From Commensalibacter papalotli (lineage in GTDB: Bacteria; Pseudomonadota; Alphaproteobacteria; Acetobacterales; Acetobacteraceae), in contig NZ_CAMXCI010000003.1 of NCBI RefSeq assembly GCF_947179115.1, forward strand, positions 146,663 through 210,662: DNA of 64,000 nucleotides, written 5' to 3'. Shown piece by piece: positions 28,373 to 37,502 of this stretch. The notes beneath the pieces are model-generated. The model ran no database searches. It had not been told where the DNA came from and saw nothing but the letters and a program-made list of their open reading frames with translations. The position numbers and the translations under genes were made by a program. How positions within the stretch are numbered: position 1 is the first letter of the stretch; each line of letters starts with the position of its first letter.

Positions 28373-31300
28373 GTGTCTCAAAAGCCAAAAATAAGATTAA
28401 AAGAATATACTAAGAAAAAAGCAGAAGGATTAGAGCGCATTCGTCAAAGTGCTCAAAGTGCTTTTGTACGAGCGCAGGATGAAAAGACGAGAGGTAATAT
28501 CCAAGAGGCAGCTCGTTGGATGGATAGAGCACATCGATTAGCTGAATATAATCCGAATATTACATTTGATTTGGTGATGTTAAAGCTCAAACTGAGACAA
28601 TATGACGATGCTTATAGTTTACTAGTTCCTTTGATGAAGAAGTTTGATTTCTACGAAGGATGGTTGGTTTTAGCAATATTGTTGGCTCATAAAAAAGAAT
28701 TATCTCAATCTATAGAACAATTACACTATGCTTTATCTCGCTATTGCCCAACTAATAAAACTTGGGGAATGATTAGAGAAATTATAAGAAGTGCAGGTAA
28801 AGAGGGCTGTTGTGGGTTAATTGGTTCTGTGGGTCAAGTGTGGGTAGATAATAGGCATCGTAAGCATGTCTCAGTATTTTTGGACAATGAATGTATATTT
28901 GAAACACTAGATCCATTCTTTTCTTTACCACCAGGTTGGGAAGGGTATTCTTACCTACATGTCGAAATTGAGGATACTCCATTAGTTGGTAGCCCTATCG
29001 ATATACAAGCTATTCTTCGTACGGAAGGTTTTGTAGAGAATGATGATAAATTTGTCAAAGGATGGTTATGGTATCCAGCAGAGCCTGATCGTATTCCAAC
29101 TATTTATGTTACTGATGAATATGGAAAATTTTATAAAGAATTGCAAGCGATTAAGGAATTTGATGTCGCCACATTAGAATTTCCTCTTTTTAGAGCCAAA
29201 CAATTTTTTATTCCGATCGATGAATTTTTGTTTGGACTATATAGGTTTCAAGATGATTATGGTCAGAATTTGATTGGTAGTCCAATTGATCCTTTGGTAT
29301 TACGAAACAAATCATCTCGTTTAAGGGATATTAAGAAGAAACATCAAAACTATATTCCAGTTTCCGCATACTATAAAGGGAGTCATCCTGAAATAGCTGA
29401 TGATCAAGGTGTAAGGGTTGTCGTTATAATTCCTGTTTATAAAGGCTTTTACGAAACAATTGCGTGCGTTGAAAGTGTATTAAAAACTTTACCAAAAGAA
29501 TTTGTTATTCAATTAGTGAATGATTGTTCACCTGATATAGAGCTTATTGAGTGGTTAGAACTTAAGGTAAATCATGAGAGTATTTTTTTAATTCATCATT
29601 TGGAAAATTTGGGTTTTCCTGGCGCAGTGAATACAGGAATACAGGCTTGGCCTGGATATGATGTTATTTTATTAAATAGTGATACTTTGGTTGCCAAAGG
29701 TTGGGCTGATTGTTTGCATAAAGCAGCTTATAGTGAAGAGAATATTGGCACGGTTACTCCATTTTCAAATGATGCTAGTATTTTTTCCTATCCTTATCAT
29801 GACAAAGTAAATCCTATTCCGTCTTTGAAATCAGTGCAAAATTTAATGAGGTATATGCAAAAAACACACCAAGATATGGTAATTAATGTGCCAACTGCAC
29901 ATGGGTTTTGTATGTTTATACGCCATGATTGTTTATCTCAAACAGGTTTATTCAGAGAAAATTTGTTTGCCCAAGGCTATGGTGAAGAAAATGATTTTTG
30001 TATGCGCGCTCAACATTTAGGGTGGCGGCATGTATTAGCAGCAGGTTGTTTTGTTGGACATAAAGGTGGCGTTTCTTTCCAAAATAGCAAGCAAGCTTTA
30101 TTAAAGCGTAATCTGGGTATTTTAAATAAACTCTACCCTGATTATGATGAAATGGTTATGGACTATATTGATAAAGATTTTTTACGTTCTGTGCGTCGTA
30201 AAGTGGATCTATATCGTTTGCAGGATTTAGAAAAAAAACAAGTAAAACTGTCTAAACCAATACAATATGCATTATTTATTACCCATACCTATGGAGGAGG
30301 AGTAGAAAGGGCAGTACAAGAGCGTGCTAATGAGTTGCGTTTAAAAGGAGTGACACCTTTATTTATACGCCCAACATTGTTAGGAGACGCCTGTCAACTT
30401 GAAATTCAACTAAAATCTCCTTCTTTTCAAAATGTAGATATCGAAGAATTATATCCTAATTTTAAATTTAATCTACCGTCTGAATATGATGATTTATTAG
30501 TGTTTTTAAAAAATAGATCTGTTCTTTATATGCAAGTGCATCATTTTGCAGGACATCATGTGATGATACGTAATTTACTGCAAGATTTGAAAATTGAATA
30601 TGAAATGTATGTGCATGATTACATGTCTTTTTGCCCTAGAATTTCCTTAATCAATAAACAAGAAGTATATTGTGGTGAGCCTAATGATTTAACTAAATGT
30701 CAAATATGTATTGGTAAAGAACTTTTTGATGAGAGTGAACCTATTCATATGCAAAAATGGATAGATCGTTCTGAAAAAGAACTACAAGATGCTAAATTAA
30801 TTATTGCACCTTCACAGGATACAGCCAATCGTATATATCGTCATTTTTCTAGTATCAAAGAGATACAAATACAAAATTTAGAAGATGATCGTCCGGATTT
30901 ATCTGTAGAACAGTTATCATATTTTTCACAAATTTGTAATCAAAACCAAAATAGTCAACTTACTACTTCCTCAAAGCGGTTTAAGGTGTGTTTTATAGGT
31001 GCTATTGGTATAGAAAAAGGGTTTAATATTGTCCACCAGTTGGTCAAAGACGCAGATCAAAGAGATTTACCGTTAGAATTTTCATTGGTAGGGCGTACGG
31101 TTGATGATCGATTGTTTGAGAAAACAGATCGTCTTTTTATTACTGGAACTTATCAAGAGGAAGAGGCTATTTCTTTAGTTAAGCAACAGAATGCAGATAT
31201 CGCTTTTTTCCCTGCAATCTGGCCAGAAACTTGGTGTTACGCGCTTAGTCTTGCATGGCGTTCTGGTTTGGAAACGGTTGCATTTGACTTTGGTGCAATT

Positions 31301-31423
31301 GCACAGCGTATTAAAAATACACAAAGAGGATGGATTTTATCATCTTTAATGGCTATTCCTGAGCAAAATGATATGCTATTAAATTTATGTAAGAAAGTAA
31401 GATACAAAAAGGATAATCGATAA
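28373..31423 (+). CDS. Large two-domain glycosyltransferase (GT2 plus GT4-like)
   Basis: 1016 residues, soluble. Residues ~1-150 are helical and TPR-like. Residues ~150-330 are beta-rich, with a twice-repeated GSPID motif. Residues ~347-590 are a GT-A family 2 domain: VVVIIPVYKGFYETIACVES, then VNDCSPD, the LLNSDTLV metal motif, and GYGEENDFCMRAQHLGW with the general base region. From ~633 a GT-B/GT4-like domain begins with FITHTYGGGVERAVQERA; its Glu-x7-Glu region is weak. A bifunctional enzyme adding two different sugars is likely. GTG start without a strong ribosome binding site. Last gene before the terminator at 31427. Confidence 0.85.
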   Translation: MSQKPKIRLKEYTKKKAEGLERIRQSAQSAFVRAQDEKTRGNIQEAARWMDRAHRLAEYNPNITFDLVMLKLKLRQYDDAYSLLVPLMKKFDFYEGWLVLAILLAHKKELSQSIEQLHYALSRYCPTNKTWGMIREIIRSAGKEGCCGLIGSVGQVWVDNRHRKHVSVFLDNECIFETLDPFFSLPPGWEGYSYLHVEIEDTPLVGSPIDIQAILRTEGFVENDDKFVKGWLWYPAEPDRIPTIYVTDEYGKFYKELQAIKEFDVATLEFPLFRAKQFFIPIDEFLFGLYRFQDDYGQNLIGSPIDPLVLRNKSSRLRDIKKKHQNYIPVSAYYKGSHPEIADDQGVRVVVIIPVYKGFYETIACVESVLKTLPKEFVIQLVNDCSPDIELIEWLELKVNHESIFLIHHLENLGFPGAVNTGIQAWPGYDVILLNSDTLVAKGWADCLHKAAYSEENIGTVTPFSNDASIFSYPYHDKVNPIPSLKSVQNLMRYMQKTHQDMVINVPTAHGFCMFIRHDCLSQTGLFRENLFAQGYGEENDFCMRAQHLGWRHVLAAGCFVGHKGGVSFQNSKQALLKRNLGILNKLYPDYDEMVMDYIDKDFLRSVRRKVDLYRLQDLEKKQVKLSKPIQYALFITHTYGGGVERAVQERANELRLKGVTPLFIRPTLLGDACQLEIQLKSPSFQNVDIEELYPNFKFNLPSEYDDLLVFLKNRSVLYMQVHHFAGHHVMIRNLLQDLKIEYEMYVHDYMSFCPRISLINKQEVYCGEPNDLTKCQICIGKELFDESEPIHMQKWIDRSEKELQDAKLIIAPSQDTANRIYRHFSSIKEIQIQNLEDDRPDLSVEQLSYFSQICNQNQNSQLTTSSKRFKVCFIGAIGIEKGFNIVHQLVKDADQRDLPLEFSLVGRTVDDRLFEKTDRLFITGTYQEEEAISLVKQQNADIAFFPAIWPETWCYALSLAWRSGLETVAFDFGAIAQRIKNTQRGWILSSLMAIPEQNDMLLNLCKKVRYKKDNR

Positions 31424-31426
31424 ACA

Positions 31427-31449
31427 ATGATAAATTGTTATCGTTTTTA
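31427..31449 (+). terminator. Terminator of the secretion/glycosyltransferase operon
   Basis: ATGATAA (31427-31433) pairs with TTATCGT (31438-31444) with one G-T pair and a four-base loop, followed by a T-run. It lies four bases past the glycosyltransferase stop codon. Confidence 0.6.
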
Positions 31450-31507
31450 TATTATGATAATTAAGAATAAAATATAAAGTATTGTTAAAAGCAGGGAAGA
31501 ATAAAAA

Positions 31508-32572
31508 ATGTCAGATGGCAAAGAAACGTCTCAACAAAATCCAAATCAACAAAGGGTTATTGATCTAAATGTTAATGGACATTTGATGAGCCTTGGTGAA
31601 GGGTTATATTGTATTTATCATGCACCAGGACAAAGCCCAGCAGATAATTTTGGTTTTCCAGGTTTACGTATTTCTTTGCCACCATTTAAACAATCCGCAC
31701 AAGTAACCATTGAGACCTTTGAAAATGATGGATGGTTAGGTGCAGAAAAAAGTGCTGCACTTATACGTATTTCAGGTGGGTCTGGATTAATACTTGTGAC
31801 TGTATATCAAAATCCATCTAGTCAGCAACCAGCACCAAAATTGCAAGTCGTGCGTTTAAATGATGCACCAGAACTTATTTCAATAGATAATCAACAAGTT
31901 CCAGCAGTTGGGATGCAGCAGCCAACTACCCAACCGCAAGCTTCTGCAAAACAAACGGTCGCAAAATCTCAAAATGATATTACTGTGTTTGCTCATGTGC
32001 AAGGAATGGGCGACGTTGTTGTTCAATCTGGTGAGTGGGTTGGTAATCCAGACAGCAAAACCTGGATAGAGGGATTTGGATTAAATATTAAAAAATATAT
32101 CCAGCCAGATGATATTGAATATCAAGCCGTGTTAGGTAAAGGATGGATGTCTCCTTGGTATAAAGGGGATCAATTCTGTGGTAGCCGAGGAATGGCCTTG
32201 CCGTTGTGTGGTTTGCGTGTAAAATTAAGTGAAGAAGCTGCGAAAAAATACCATATTCGTTTAAGTGCAACATTTGTTGATGGTACAAAGGTTGGACCAA
32301 TTGAAGATGATAGTATTTTATCAGCTGAATCGGTGGCACCTTTAGAGGCTATCTGTTTTGAGTTGATTTCTCTTGCAGATGGTAAAGTTGTTAGTCGTGG
32401 TGGGCAAAGTATAATTAGTAATGATTCTGAAACAACACCACCTAAGAAAGTAATCAGAAAAATAGTGCCTGCAAAATCAGCCAGAAGTAATGTAAAATTA
32501 AAAACCACAGCGGCTAAAGCTGCTGCAGCGAAGGTTGCAGAGCAAAAAAGCAACAACAAAAAAAGTAAATAA
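31508..32572 (+). CDS. ChW-repeat-like protein with Lys/Ala-rich tail
   Basis: 354 residues, no signal peptide or membrane helix. Residues ~157-245 and ~250-290 resemble ChW (clostridial hydrophobic, Gly-Trp) repeats: FAHVQGMGDV, SGEWVGN, GKGWMSPWYKG, then a Cys-Gly-Ser turn and LPLCGLRVKL; the second copy lacks the Trp. Residues ~20-115 form another beta-rich domain (GLRISLPPFKQSAQVTIETF). The last ~45 residues are Lys/Ala-rich and histone-tail-like. ChW domains are usually extracellular carbohydrate-associated modules in Gram-positives, so finding one here is unusual and my assignment is tentative. It lies between two glycosyltransferase genes and has its own terminator. Confidence 0.6.
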   Translation: MSDGKETSQQNPNQQRVIDLNVNGHLMSLGEGLYCIYHAPGQSPADNFGFPGLRISLPPFKQSAQVTIETFENDGWLGAEKSAALIRISGGSGLILVTVYQNPSSQQPAPKLQVVRLNDAPELISIDNQQVPAVGMQQPTTQPQASAKQTVAKSQNDITVFAHVQGMGDVVVQSGEWVGNPDSKTWIEGFGLNIKKYIQPDDIEYQAVLGKGWMSPWYKGDQFCGSRGMALPLCGLRVKLSEEAAKKYHIRLSATFVDGTKVGPIEDDSILSAESVAPLEAICFELISLADGKVVSRGGQSIISNDSETTPPKKVIRKIVPAKSARSNVKLKTTAAKAAAAKVAEQKSNNKKSK

Positions 32573-32583
32573 TATGTTGTTTT

Positions 32584-32613
32584 AAAAGTCTACATAAAAA
32601 AATGTAGACTTTT
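32584..32613 (+). terminator. Terminator after the ChW-like gene
   Basis: AAAAGTCTACAT (32584-32595) and ATGTAGACTTTT (32602-32613) form a perfect 12-bp stem with a six-A loop, running into TTTG. It starts 12 bases past the stop codon. Confidence 0.85.
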
Positions 32614-32687
32614 GTTTGAATATATATAGTCCTGTTTTGTTTTTACTTATCGGCAACAGGGCTTTGTTAATATGAATTGGTTTTGCT

Positions 32688-33968
32688 GTGAAATATTTAT
32701 TTATTCATCAAAATTTTCCAGGACAGTATTTGCATATTGTTCGTCATCTTGCTAAACAAGGTGGGAATGAAATTGTTTTTATTAGTCAACCTACAGATGC
32801 AAGAATAGAAGGTGTTAGATCTGTTTTTTATAAACAAGTTGAACCAGCTCCGGGATTGCAAGCACCATTAGGGGAGCTTGATATGGCAATAAAAAGAGGG
32901 GATGAGGTTTATAAGACAGCTAAGACATTAAAAGCTTTGGGATTTGAGCCTGATGTTGTTATTGGACATCAAGGTTGGGGGGAAATGTTAAATTTTCAAG
33001 ACGTTTACCCAGATGTTCCAGTTTTAAATTATACTGAATTTTACTATCACTCTTCAGGATTAGATGTTGATTTTGACCCTGAATTTCCTGCGGATGAGTT
33101 GTTGCCTGCACGAGTTCGGATTAAAAATACTATTAATCTTGTTTCTGCAACGAATCCTGGTTGGGGGCAGACGCCAACTTTATTCCAGCATTCAACATAT
33201 CCAGATTGGGCTCAAAAAAAGATTACAATCTTGAGAGAAGGGGTTGATTTAAAGAAATGTGCTCCTGAACCATCTATTTATAAAACAGACCTTAAACTAG
33301 ACAATTTTGTAGTTAAACCAAACGATGTTTTGGTGACATATGTTGCTAGGGGTCTTGAGCCATATCGTGGTTTTCATATTTTTATGCGTTCATTGCCTAA
33401 GTTACTCAAAGAGCGTTCTGATGTTAAAGTTGTATTAATTGGTCGAGATCAGGTCAGTTATGGCGCAGTTTTAGACGGAGGAATGACTTGGCGTGATTAC
33501 ATGTTACGTGAAGTTCATGACAAACTTGATATGTCTAGAGTACATTTCGCTGGAAACGTGCCCTATAATGTTTTCAGTAAGGTATTGAAACGTTCTGATG
33601 CACATATTTATTTGACTTATCCTTTTGTTTTATCTTGGTCTTTAAGAGAAGCTATGGCGACTGGTTGTGCGATTATCGCTAGTGATACAGAGCCTGTTCA
33701 AGAATTTATTGCAGATCGTGTTACAGGGATTTTAACGCCGTTTTTGGATCATGATGCATTAACAGATCGTATATTAGAGGTTCTTGAGGATAAAAAACTT
33801 GCTTTATCTATTCGTAAAGCTGCCAGAGCTGAAGCTGAACGAAGTTTATCAATGGATGAGTATATAAGTAATTATGAAAATCTAATTGATGATTTAATTC
33901 ATCGCAGAACACCTTCTTTGAATTTAGGGAATTCCCCTGCTGAAAGAGCTACACAAGCTCAAGATTAA
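32688..33968 (+). CDS. Family 4 glycosyltransferase
   Basis: 426 residues of GT-B fold. N-terminal HQNFPGQYLHIVRHLAKQG is the classic donor-less domain opening of a GT4 enzyme. The C-terminal domain has VTYVARGLEPYRGF, VKVVLIGRD and LSWSLREAMATGCAIIASD, the Glu-rich nucleotide-sugar motif. Such proteins add a sugar to a lipid-, peptide- or glycan-linked acceptor in the cytoplasm. The GTG start is chosen because the nearby ATG at 32672 is in another frame; the ribosome binding site is weak. It follows the ChW-like gene after a terminator, so it needs its own promoter. Confidence 0.9.
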   Translation: MKYLFIHQNFPGQYLHIVRHLAKQGGNEIVFISQPTDARIEGVRSVFYKQVEPAPGLQAPLGELDMAIKRGDEVYKTAKTLKALGFEPDVVIGHQGWGEMLNFQDVYPDVPVLNYTEFYYHSSGLDVDFDPEFPADELLPARVRIKNTINLVSATNPGWGQTPTLFQHSTYPDWAQKKITILREGVDLKKCAPEPSIYKTDLKLDNFVVKPNDVLVTYVARGLEPYRGFHIFMRSLPKLLKERSDVKVVLIGRDQVSYGAVLDGGMTWRDYMLREVHDKLDMSRVHFAGNVPYNVFSKVLKRSDAHIYLTYPFVLSWSLREAMATGCAIIASDTEPVQEFIADRVTGILTPFLDHDALTDRILEVLEDKKLALSIRKAARAEAERSLSMDEYISNYENLIDDLIHRRTPSLNLGNSPAERATQAQD

Positions 33969-33983
33969 AAATAAAGAAAATAG

Positions 33984-34014
33984 CTTTATTTCGTAGGGAT
34001 AAAGTTATTTTTTT
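33984..34014 (+). terminator. Terminator after the GT4 gene
   Basis: CTTTAT (33984-33989) pairs with ATAAAG (33999-34004), followed by TTATTTTTTT. The stem is short, but the T-run is good. Confidence 0.5.
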
Positions 34015-34145
34015 GATATTAATATACGTATAAATATAGTTTATTATAATTTTATACTTAAAATTACGATTGTATTTTCTTGGAAAACCTCTAAATAATA
34101 AATATAACATTGTTATTATTTTAAAATTAGGTTTTGGAAAAAATC

Positions 34146-35198
34146 ATGGGGCATCATTTTATTAATCGTAGACAGTTTTCACGTTCTTTATTAGCTGCTT
34201 CTGGGGCAGCGTTATTTGTAAATCCTTTATATAAGGCAATGGCTGCAGAGGGGAATACTGCATTTCCAAGTATTGGCGATGCAGTAAAACTAGAAGGTCC
34301 ACCAAGAAAAATTACGTTAGCTTGGAGTGCAGACTCGATTTGTACGGCGGCTTTTCCCGTAGCTCAGCAAAAAGGTTTTTTTAAAAAATATAATCTTGAT
34401 GTTAATTTTATTGATTTTGCGGGTTCTGTTGATCAAATGCTTGAAACTATGTCAACAGGTAAAGCAGATGGTGCTTCAGGAATGGCGTTAAGGTGGTTAA
34501 AACCATTACAACAAGGTTTCGATGTAAAATTGGTTGCTGGGTTACACTCAGGTTGTTTACATTTATTAGCACCACAAAATGGTACAATTCAAACACTTGC
34601 TGATTTAAAAGGTAAAACGATTGGGGTTGGCGATATTGGCGGTCCTGCAAAGAATTTCTTTAGTATAAGATTTAAAGAGATTGGAATTGATCCTGAAAAA
34701 GATGTCAATTGGCGTCAATTCCCAGAGGATATGCTACCCCTTGCATTAAAACGCGGAGCGATTCAAGCCGCAGGTTTAGATGATCCTTTGGCATATTTAT
34801 TTCAAACAAAAAATCAGTTGATTACCGTTGATTCCAATATGGAGGGTAAGTGGCAGCATGTTGCTTGTTGTGTGGTTGGATTACGTGGTTCTTTGATCCG
34901 CAAAGAACCGATGGTAGCCAAAGCAATTACACAAGCTATTTTAGAAGCGGGGCAGTGGGTACATCATAATAAGATGGAAGCTGCCAAAATGTTTGAACCT
35001 TATGCTCCCAAAGTATCCGCACAAATACTTGCTGCGATTTTGGAAACAGAAGGGACGCATGAGCAGTCTGTTGGAAAACAACTTAATAAAGACGTTGCGT
35101 TTTATGCGGATGAGTTAAAGAAAATTGGTGTTTTCCCACAAAGTTTAAATTCTGAAACTTATGCAAATAAAGTAACACAGGATCTTTTCGCTGGATGA
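34146..35198 (+). CDS. ABC transporter substrate-binding protein (SsuA/TauA/NMT1 type)
   Basis: 350 residues. The N-terminus NRRQFSRSLLAASGAAL has a twin-arginine-type signal, so it should be exported to the periplasm folded. The mature part shows the NMT1-like pattern: ITLAWSADSICTAAFPVAQQ, GTIQTLADLKGKTIGVGDIGGP, LPLALKRGAIQAAGLDDP. This family binds sulfonates, nitrate, taurine or pyrimidine precursors. The ATG at 34146 has GGAA upstream; an in-frame TTG at 34134 is less likely. It overlaps the permease gene by four bases. No desulfonation enzyme lies nearby, so the substrate is open. Confidence 0.85.
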   Translation: MGHHFINRRQFSRSLLAASGAALFVNPLYKAMAAEGNTAFPSIGDAVKLEGPPRKITLAWSADSICTAAFPVAQQKGFFKKYNLDVNFIDFAGSVDQMLETMSTGKADGASGMALRWLKPLQQGFDVKLVAGLHSGCLHLLAPQNGTIQTLADLKGKTIGVGDIGGPAKNFFSIRFKEIGIDPEKDVNWRQFPEDMLPLALKRGAIQAAGLDDPLAYLFQTKNQLITVDSNMEGKWQHVACCVVGLRGSLIRKEPMVAKAITQAILEAGQWVHHNKMEAAKMFEPYAPKVSAQILAAILETEGTHEQSVGKQLNKDVAFYADELKKIGVFPQSLNSETYANKVTQDLFAG

Positions 35199-36130
35199 AA
35201 CAGGTTGTAAAAAATGCCTATTGGCCTCAAGTTGTTGGTTCTGCTGCATGGTTATTCACAGCAGGGTTGACTTATTTGATTCCAAATGCAGATGAATTTC
35301 CCAGAACAATAACATTTGCTTTGGTGTGTTTGGGGATTGCTGTATTAAGCGCCATCTCTTTACCTTTAAATAAAGTACGTTATTACGGGGCTTGGATTTT
35401 GGCCCTAGCGCTTTTTATTGGTATTTGGGAAGTTATTCAAGCAAAGTTATTATTATTACCCAGACCATTTTTTGGTGCTCCTCAAGAGTTATTGGATGTG
35501 TTTATTACCGATTGGTATAAATTGTTGAACTCACTAGCACATTCAATGATGTTATTGGTTGGTGGTTATATCCTTGGGTGTATTATTGGTTTTGTTATTG
35601 GGGTTGGAATGGGATGGTCCAAATTATTTGGTTATTGGGCGCATCCTGTATTAAGGTTTTTAGGTCCTTTGCCCCCAGTCGCTTTTTTGCCTCTGCTTTT
35701 TGCGGTTATCCCATCCAGCTTTGTGGCTGGTGAGTTATTAATGGCATTTGCTGCTTCTTTTCCTGTGGCGGTTTTGACATGGTCAGGGATTGCTGGCGTT
35801 AATCCCAGTTATTACGATGTTGCTAAAACAATGGGTGCAAAACCTTTGTTTCTTATCCGCCATGTTGCAATTCCTGCGGCATTACCTTTTGTGTTTGTAG
35901 GTATGTTTATGGCACTTGGTTCTTGTTTTTACATGTTGGTTGTTGCCGAAATGCTTGGGGTAAAAGCAGGTCTTGGGTTCTATATGCAATGGGCGCAAGG
36001 ATGGGCAGCTTACCCCAATATGTACGCAGCATTATTTATTATGGCGGTGATGTGTACTTCGTTTATGACGTTATTGTTCAAAGTACGTAATCGTTTATTG
36101 CGTTGGCAAAAGGAAAGCATTAAATGGTAG
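35195..36130 (+). CDS. ABC transporter permease (SsuC/TauC type)
   Basis: 311 residues. Two extra N-terminal helices (residues 11-55), a third helix, then the standard MetI-like permease domain with the EAA-like loop AKTMGAKPLFLIRHVAIPAALPF. Translationally coupled to the binding protein gene upstream (ATGA overlap) and the ATPase gene downstream, which overlaps by seven bases. It forms the channel of the importer. Confidence 0.9.
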   Translation: MKQVVKNAYWPQVVGSAAWLFTAGLTYLIPNADEFPRTITFALVCLGIAVLSAISLPLNKVRYYGAWILALALFIGIWEVIQAKLLLLPRPFFGAPQELLDVFITDWYKLLNSLAHSMMLLVGGYILGCIIGFVIGVGMGWSKLFGYWAHPVLRFLGPLPPVAFLPLLFAVIPSSFVAGELLMAFAASFPVAVLTWSGIAGVNPSYYDVAKTMGAKPLFLIRHVAIPAALPFVFVGMFMALGSCFYMLVVAEMLGVKAGLGFYMQWAQGWAAYPNMYAALFIMAVMCTSFMTLLFKVRNRLLRWQKESIKW

Positions 36131-36891
36131 AAGCTGTGAATAAACAACAAAAAATCGACATTGCGAATGTCAGCCATAGTTATAGTCTTGACGATCACGA
36201 TTTGCCTGTTTTGGAAAAAATTGATTTAACCATTGAACCGAATGAGTTTGTAGTGATTTTGGGGCCTTCTGGTTGCGGTAAATCGACCTTGCTGCGTATG
36301 GTAGCAGGGTTGGAACGTCCAGAAGAAGGCTCTATTACAGCGAATGGTAAAGAAATACTGTCAGCTGATCCATCACGTATTGTGGTGTTTCAAGATCCGA
36401 CGTTGTTTCCGTGGTTAACGGTTAGACAGAATGTTGAACTGGGCTTTAAAATCCAAAAGAAAGAGGATGATAAAGCCATTACGGATATGTTGGACATGAT
36501 TGGACTTGCAGGGTTTGACAATGCGTATCCATCACAGCTTTCCGGTGGGATGGCGCAGCGTGTAGCATTGGCACGGGCGTTGGTGAATGATCCTAGTGTG
36601 TTGATTTTGGACGAACCTTTGGGAAAATTGGATAGTTTGACCCGTATTACCATGCAAAAAGAGTTGGTTAATCTATGGCAGAATAAACAATTTACAGGAT
36701 TGATGGTTACCCATGATATTGAAGAAGCTTTGTTATTAGCAACTCGGATTATCGTGATGAAGCAACGTCCTGCGCATATTATTGGTGAGTTTAAATTGGA
36801 TATGGCGTACCCAAGACATCGAGATTCTGAGGAGCTTTTAAAAATTCGCCGAGAGATTTTTGAATTATTAGGGCATAAGTCTGATTGGTAG
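36124..36891 (+). CDS. ABC transporter ATP-binding protein (SsuB/TauB type)
   Basis: 255 residues with Walker A GPSGCGKST, Q-loop VFQDPTLFPWLTV, signature LSGGMAQRVALARAL and Walker B VLILDEPLGKLD, followed by an MVTHDIEEALLLA switch region. All match the nitrate/sulfonate/bicarbonate importer ATPases. It closes the three-gene importer operon. Confidence 0.93.
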   Translation: MVEAVNKQQKIDIANVSHSYSLDDHDLPVLEKIDLTIEPNEFVVILGPSGCGKSTLLRMVAGLERPEEGSITANGKEILSADPSRIVVFQDPTLFPWLTVRQNVELGFKIQKKEDDKAITDMLDMIGLAGFDNAYPSQLSGGMAQRVALARALVNDPSVLILDEPLGKLDSLTRITMQKELVNLWQNKQFTGLMVTHDIEEALLLATRIIVMKQRPAHIIGEFKLDMAYPRHRDSEELLKIRREIFELLGHKSDW

Positions 36892-36972
36892 AGTGAAAGA
36901 GTAGCTAAAATTGTTGTTTTAATTTTATGAAGGATTTTTAATTGTATTTTTTATGAAAAAAAATTAGTTGAT

Positions 36973-37332
36973 ATGAAGGAAAATTTTAAATTTTCTTCAA
37001 AAAATAAACACTTATTAAAAACAGATTTAAAAGATTTAGAAAATATTACAATTTGCGGAAATAATATACTTAAAAAATATTTTTATTGCCTTACTTGTAT
37101 AGCTAGTATTCAAACATTTGCTATTGCTCACCATGAAAATATACCATTCAAATTAGTCATAATTTCAATTTCCAGTCTTGTTGTATTGTTATGGTTATCA
37201 ATACGATACGTTAATTTAATTAAGAGTTTTTTTGAATTTGAAGTGATTAAAAAAGCCTTTTATAGATTGAGTGATAATATACAAATGGTTATAACTATTG
37301 TAATTTCTATAATTCTTTGTTTTTTTTTATGA
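36973..37332 (+). CDS. Hypothetical membrane protein
   Basis: 119 residues with a Lys/Asn-rich cytoplasmic N-terminus of ~35 residues and about three hydrophobic segments (~38-55, ~60-78, ~102-119). The C-terminus ends inside the last helix. I do not recognise a family. The ribosome binding site is poor, so the call rests on length and composition. Confidence 0.45.
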   Translation: MKENFKFSSKNKHLLKTDLKDLENITICGNNILKKYFYCLTCIASIQTFAIAHHENIPFKLVIISISSLVVLLWLSIRYVNLIKSFFEFEVIKKAFYRLSDNIQMVITIVISIILCFFL

Positions 37333-37378
37333 TATCATTTGATTTATATTTTCGGGTAATAGCTATCTTTTTTATATA

Positions 37379-37418
37379 ATTATATATGAAGCTATAATGA
37401 TATAACTTCATATATAAT
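37379..37418. terminator. 13-bp perfect inverted repeat between convergent genes
   Basis: ATTATATATGAAG (37379-37391) and CTTCATATATAAT (37406-37418) are perfect complements with a 14-base loop. It sits between convergent genes, where a two-way terminator is expected. There is no strong T-run on either side. Confidence 0.5.
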
Positions 37419-37502
37419 AACTAGTTCTTAAAAGAATACTTATTCGAAAGTTAATTGAAAAAATAGTCAATAAGATTTAAGCAATATGTTAATATTTCAC
37501 GT

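Noticed and set aside
37379..37418. Resemblance of the inverted repeat to a lox-type recombination site
   Set aside because: Only the 13-bp arm length agrees; the spacer is 14 bases instead of 8, there is no recombinase gene nearby, and A+T-rich arms arise easily.
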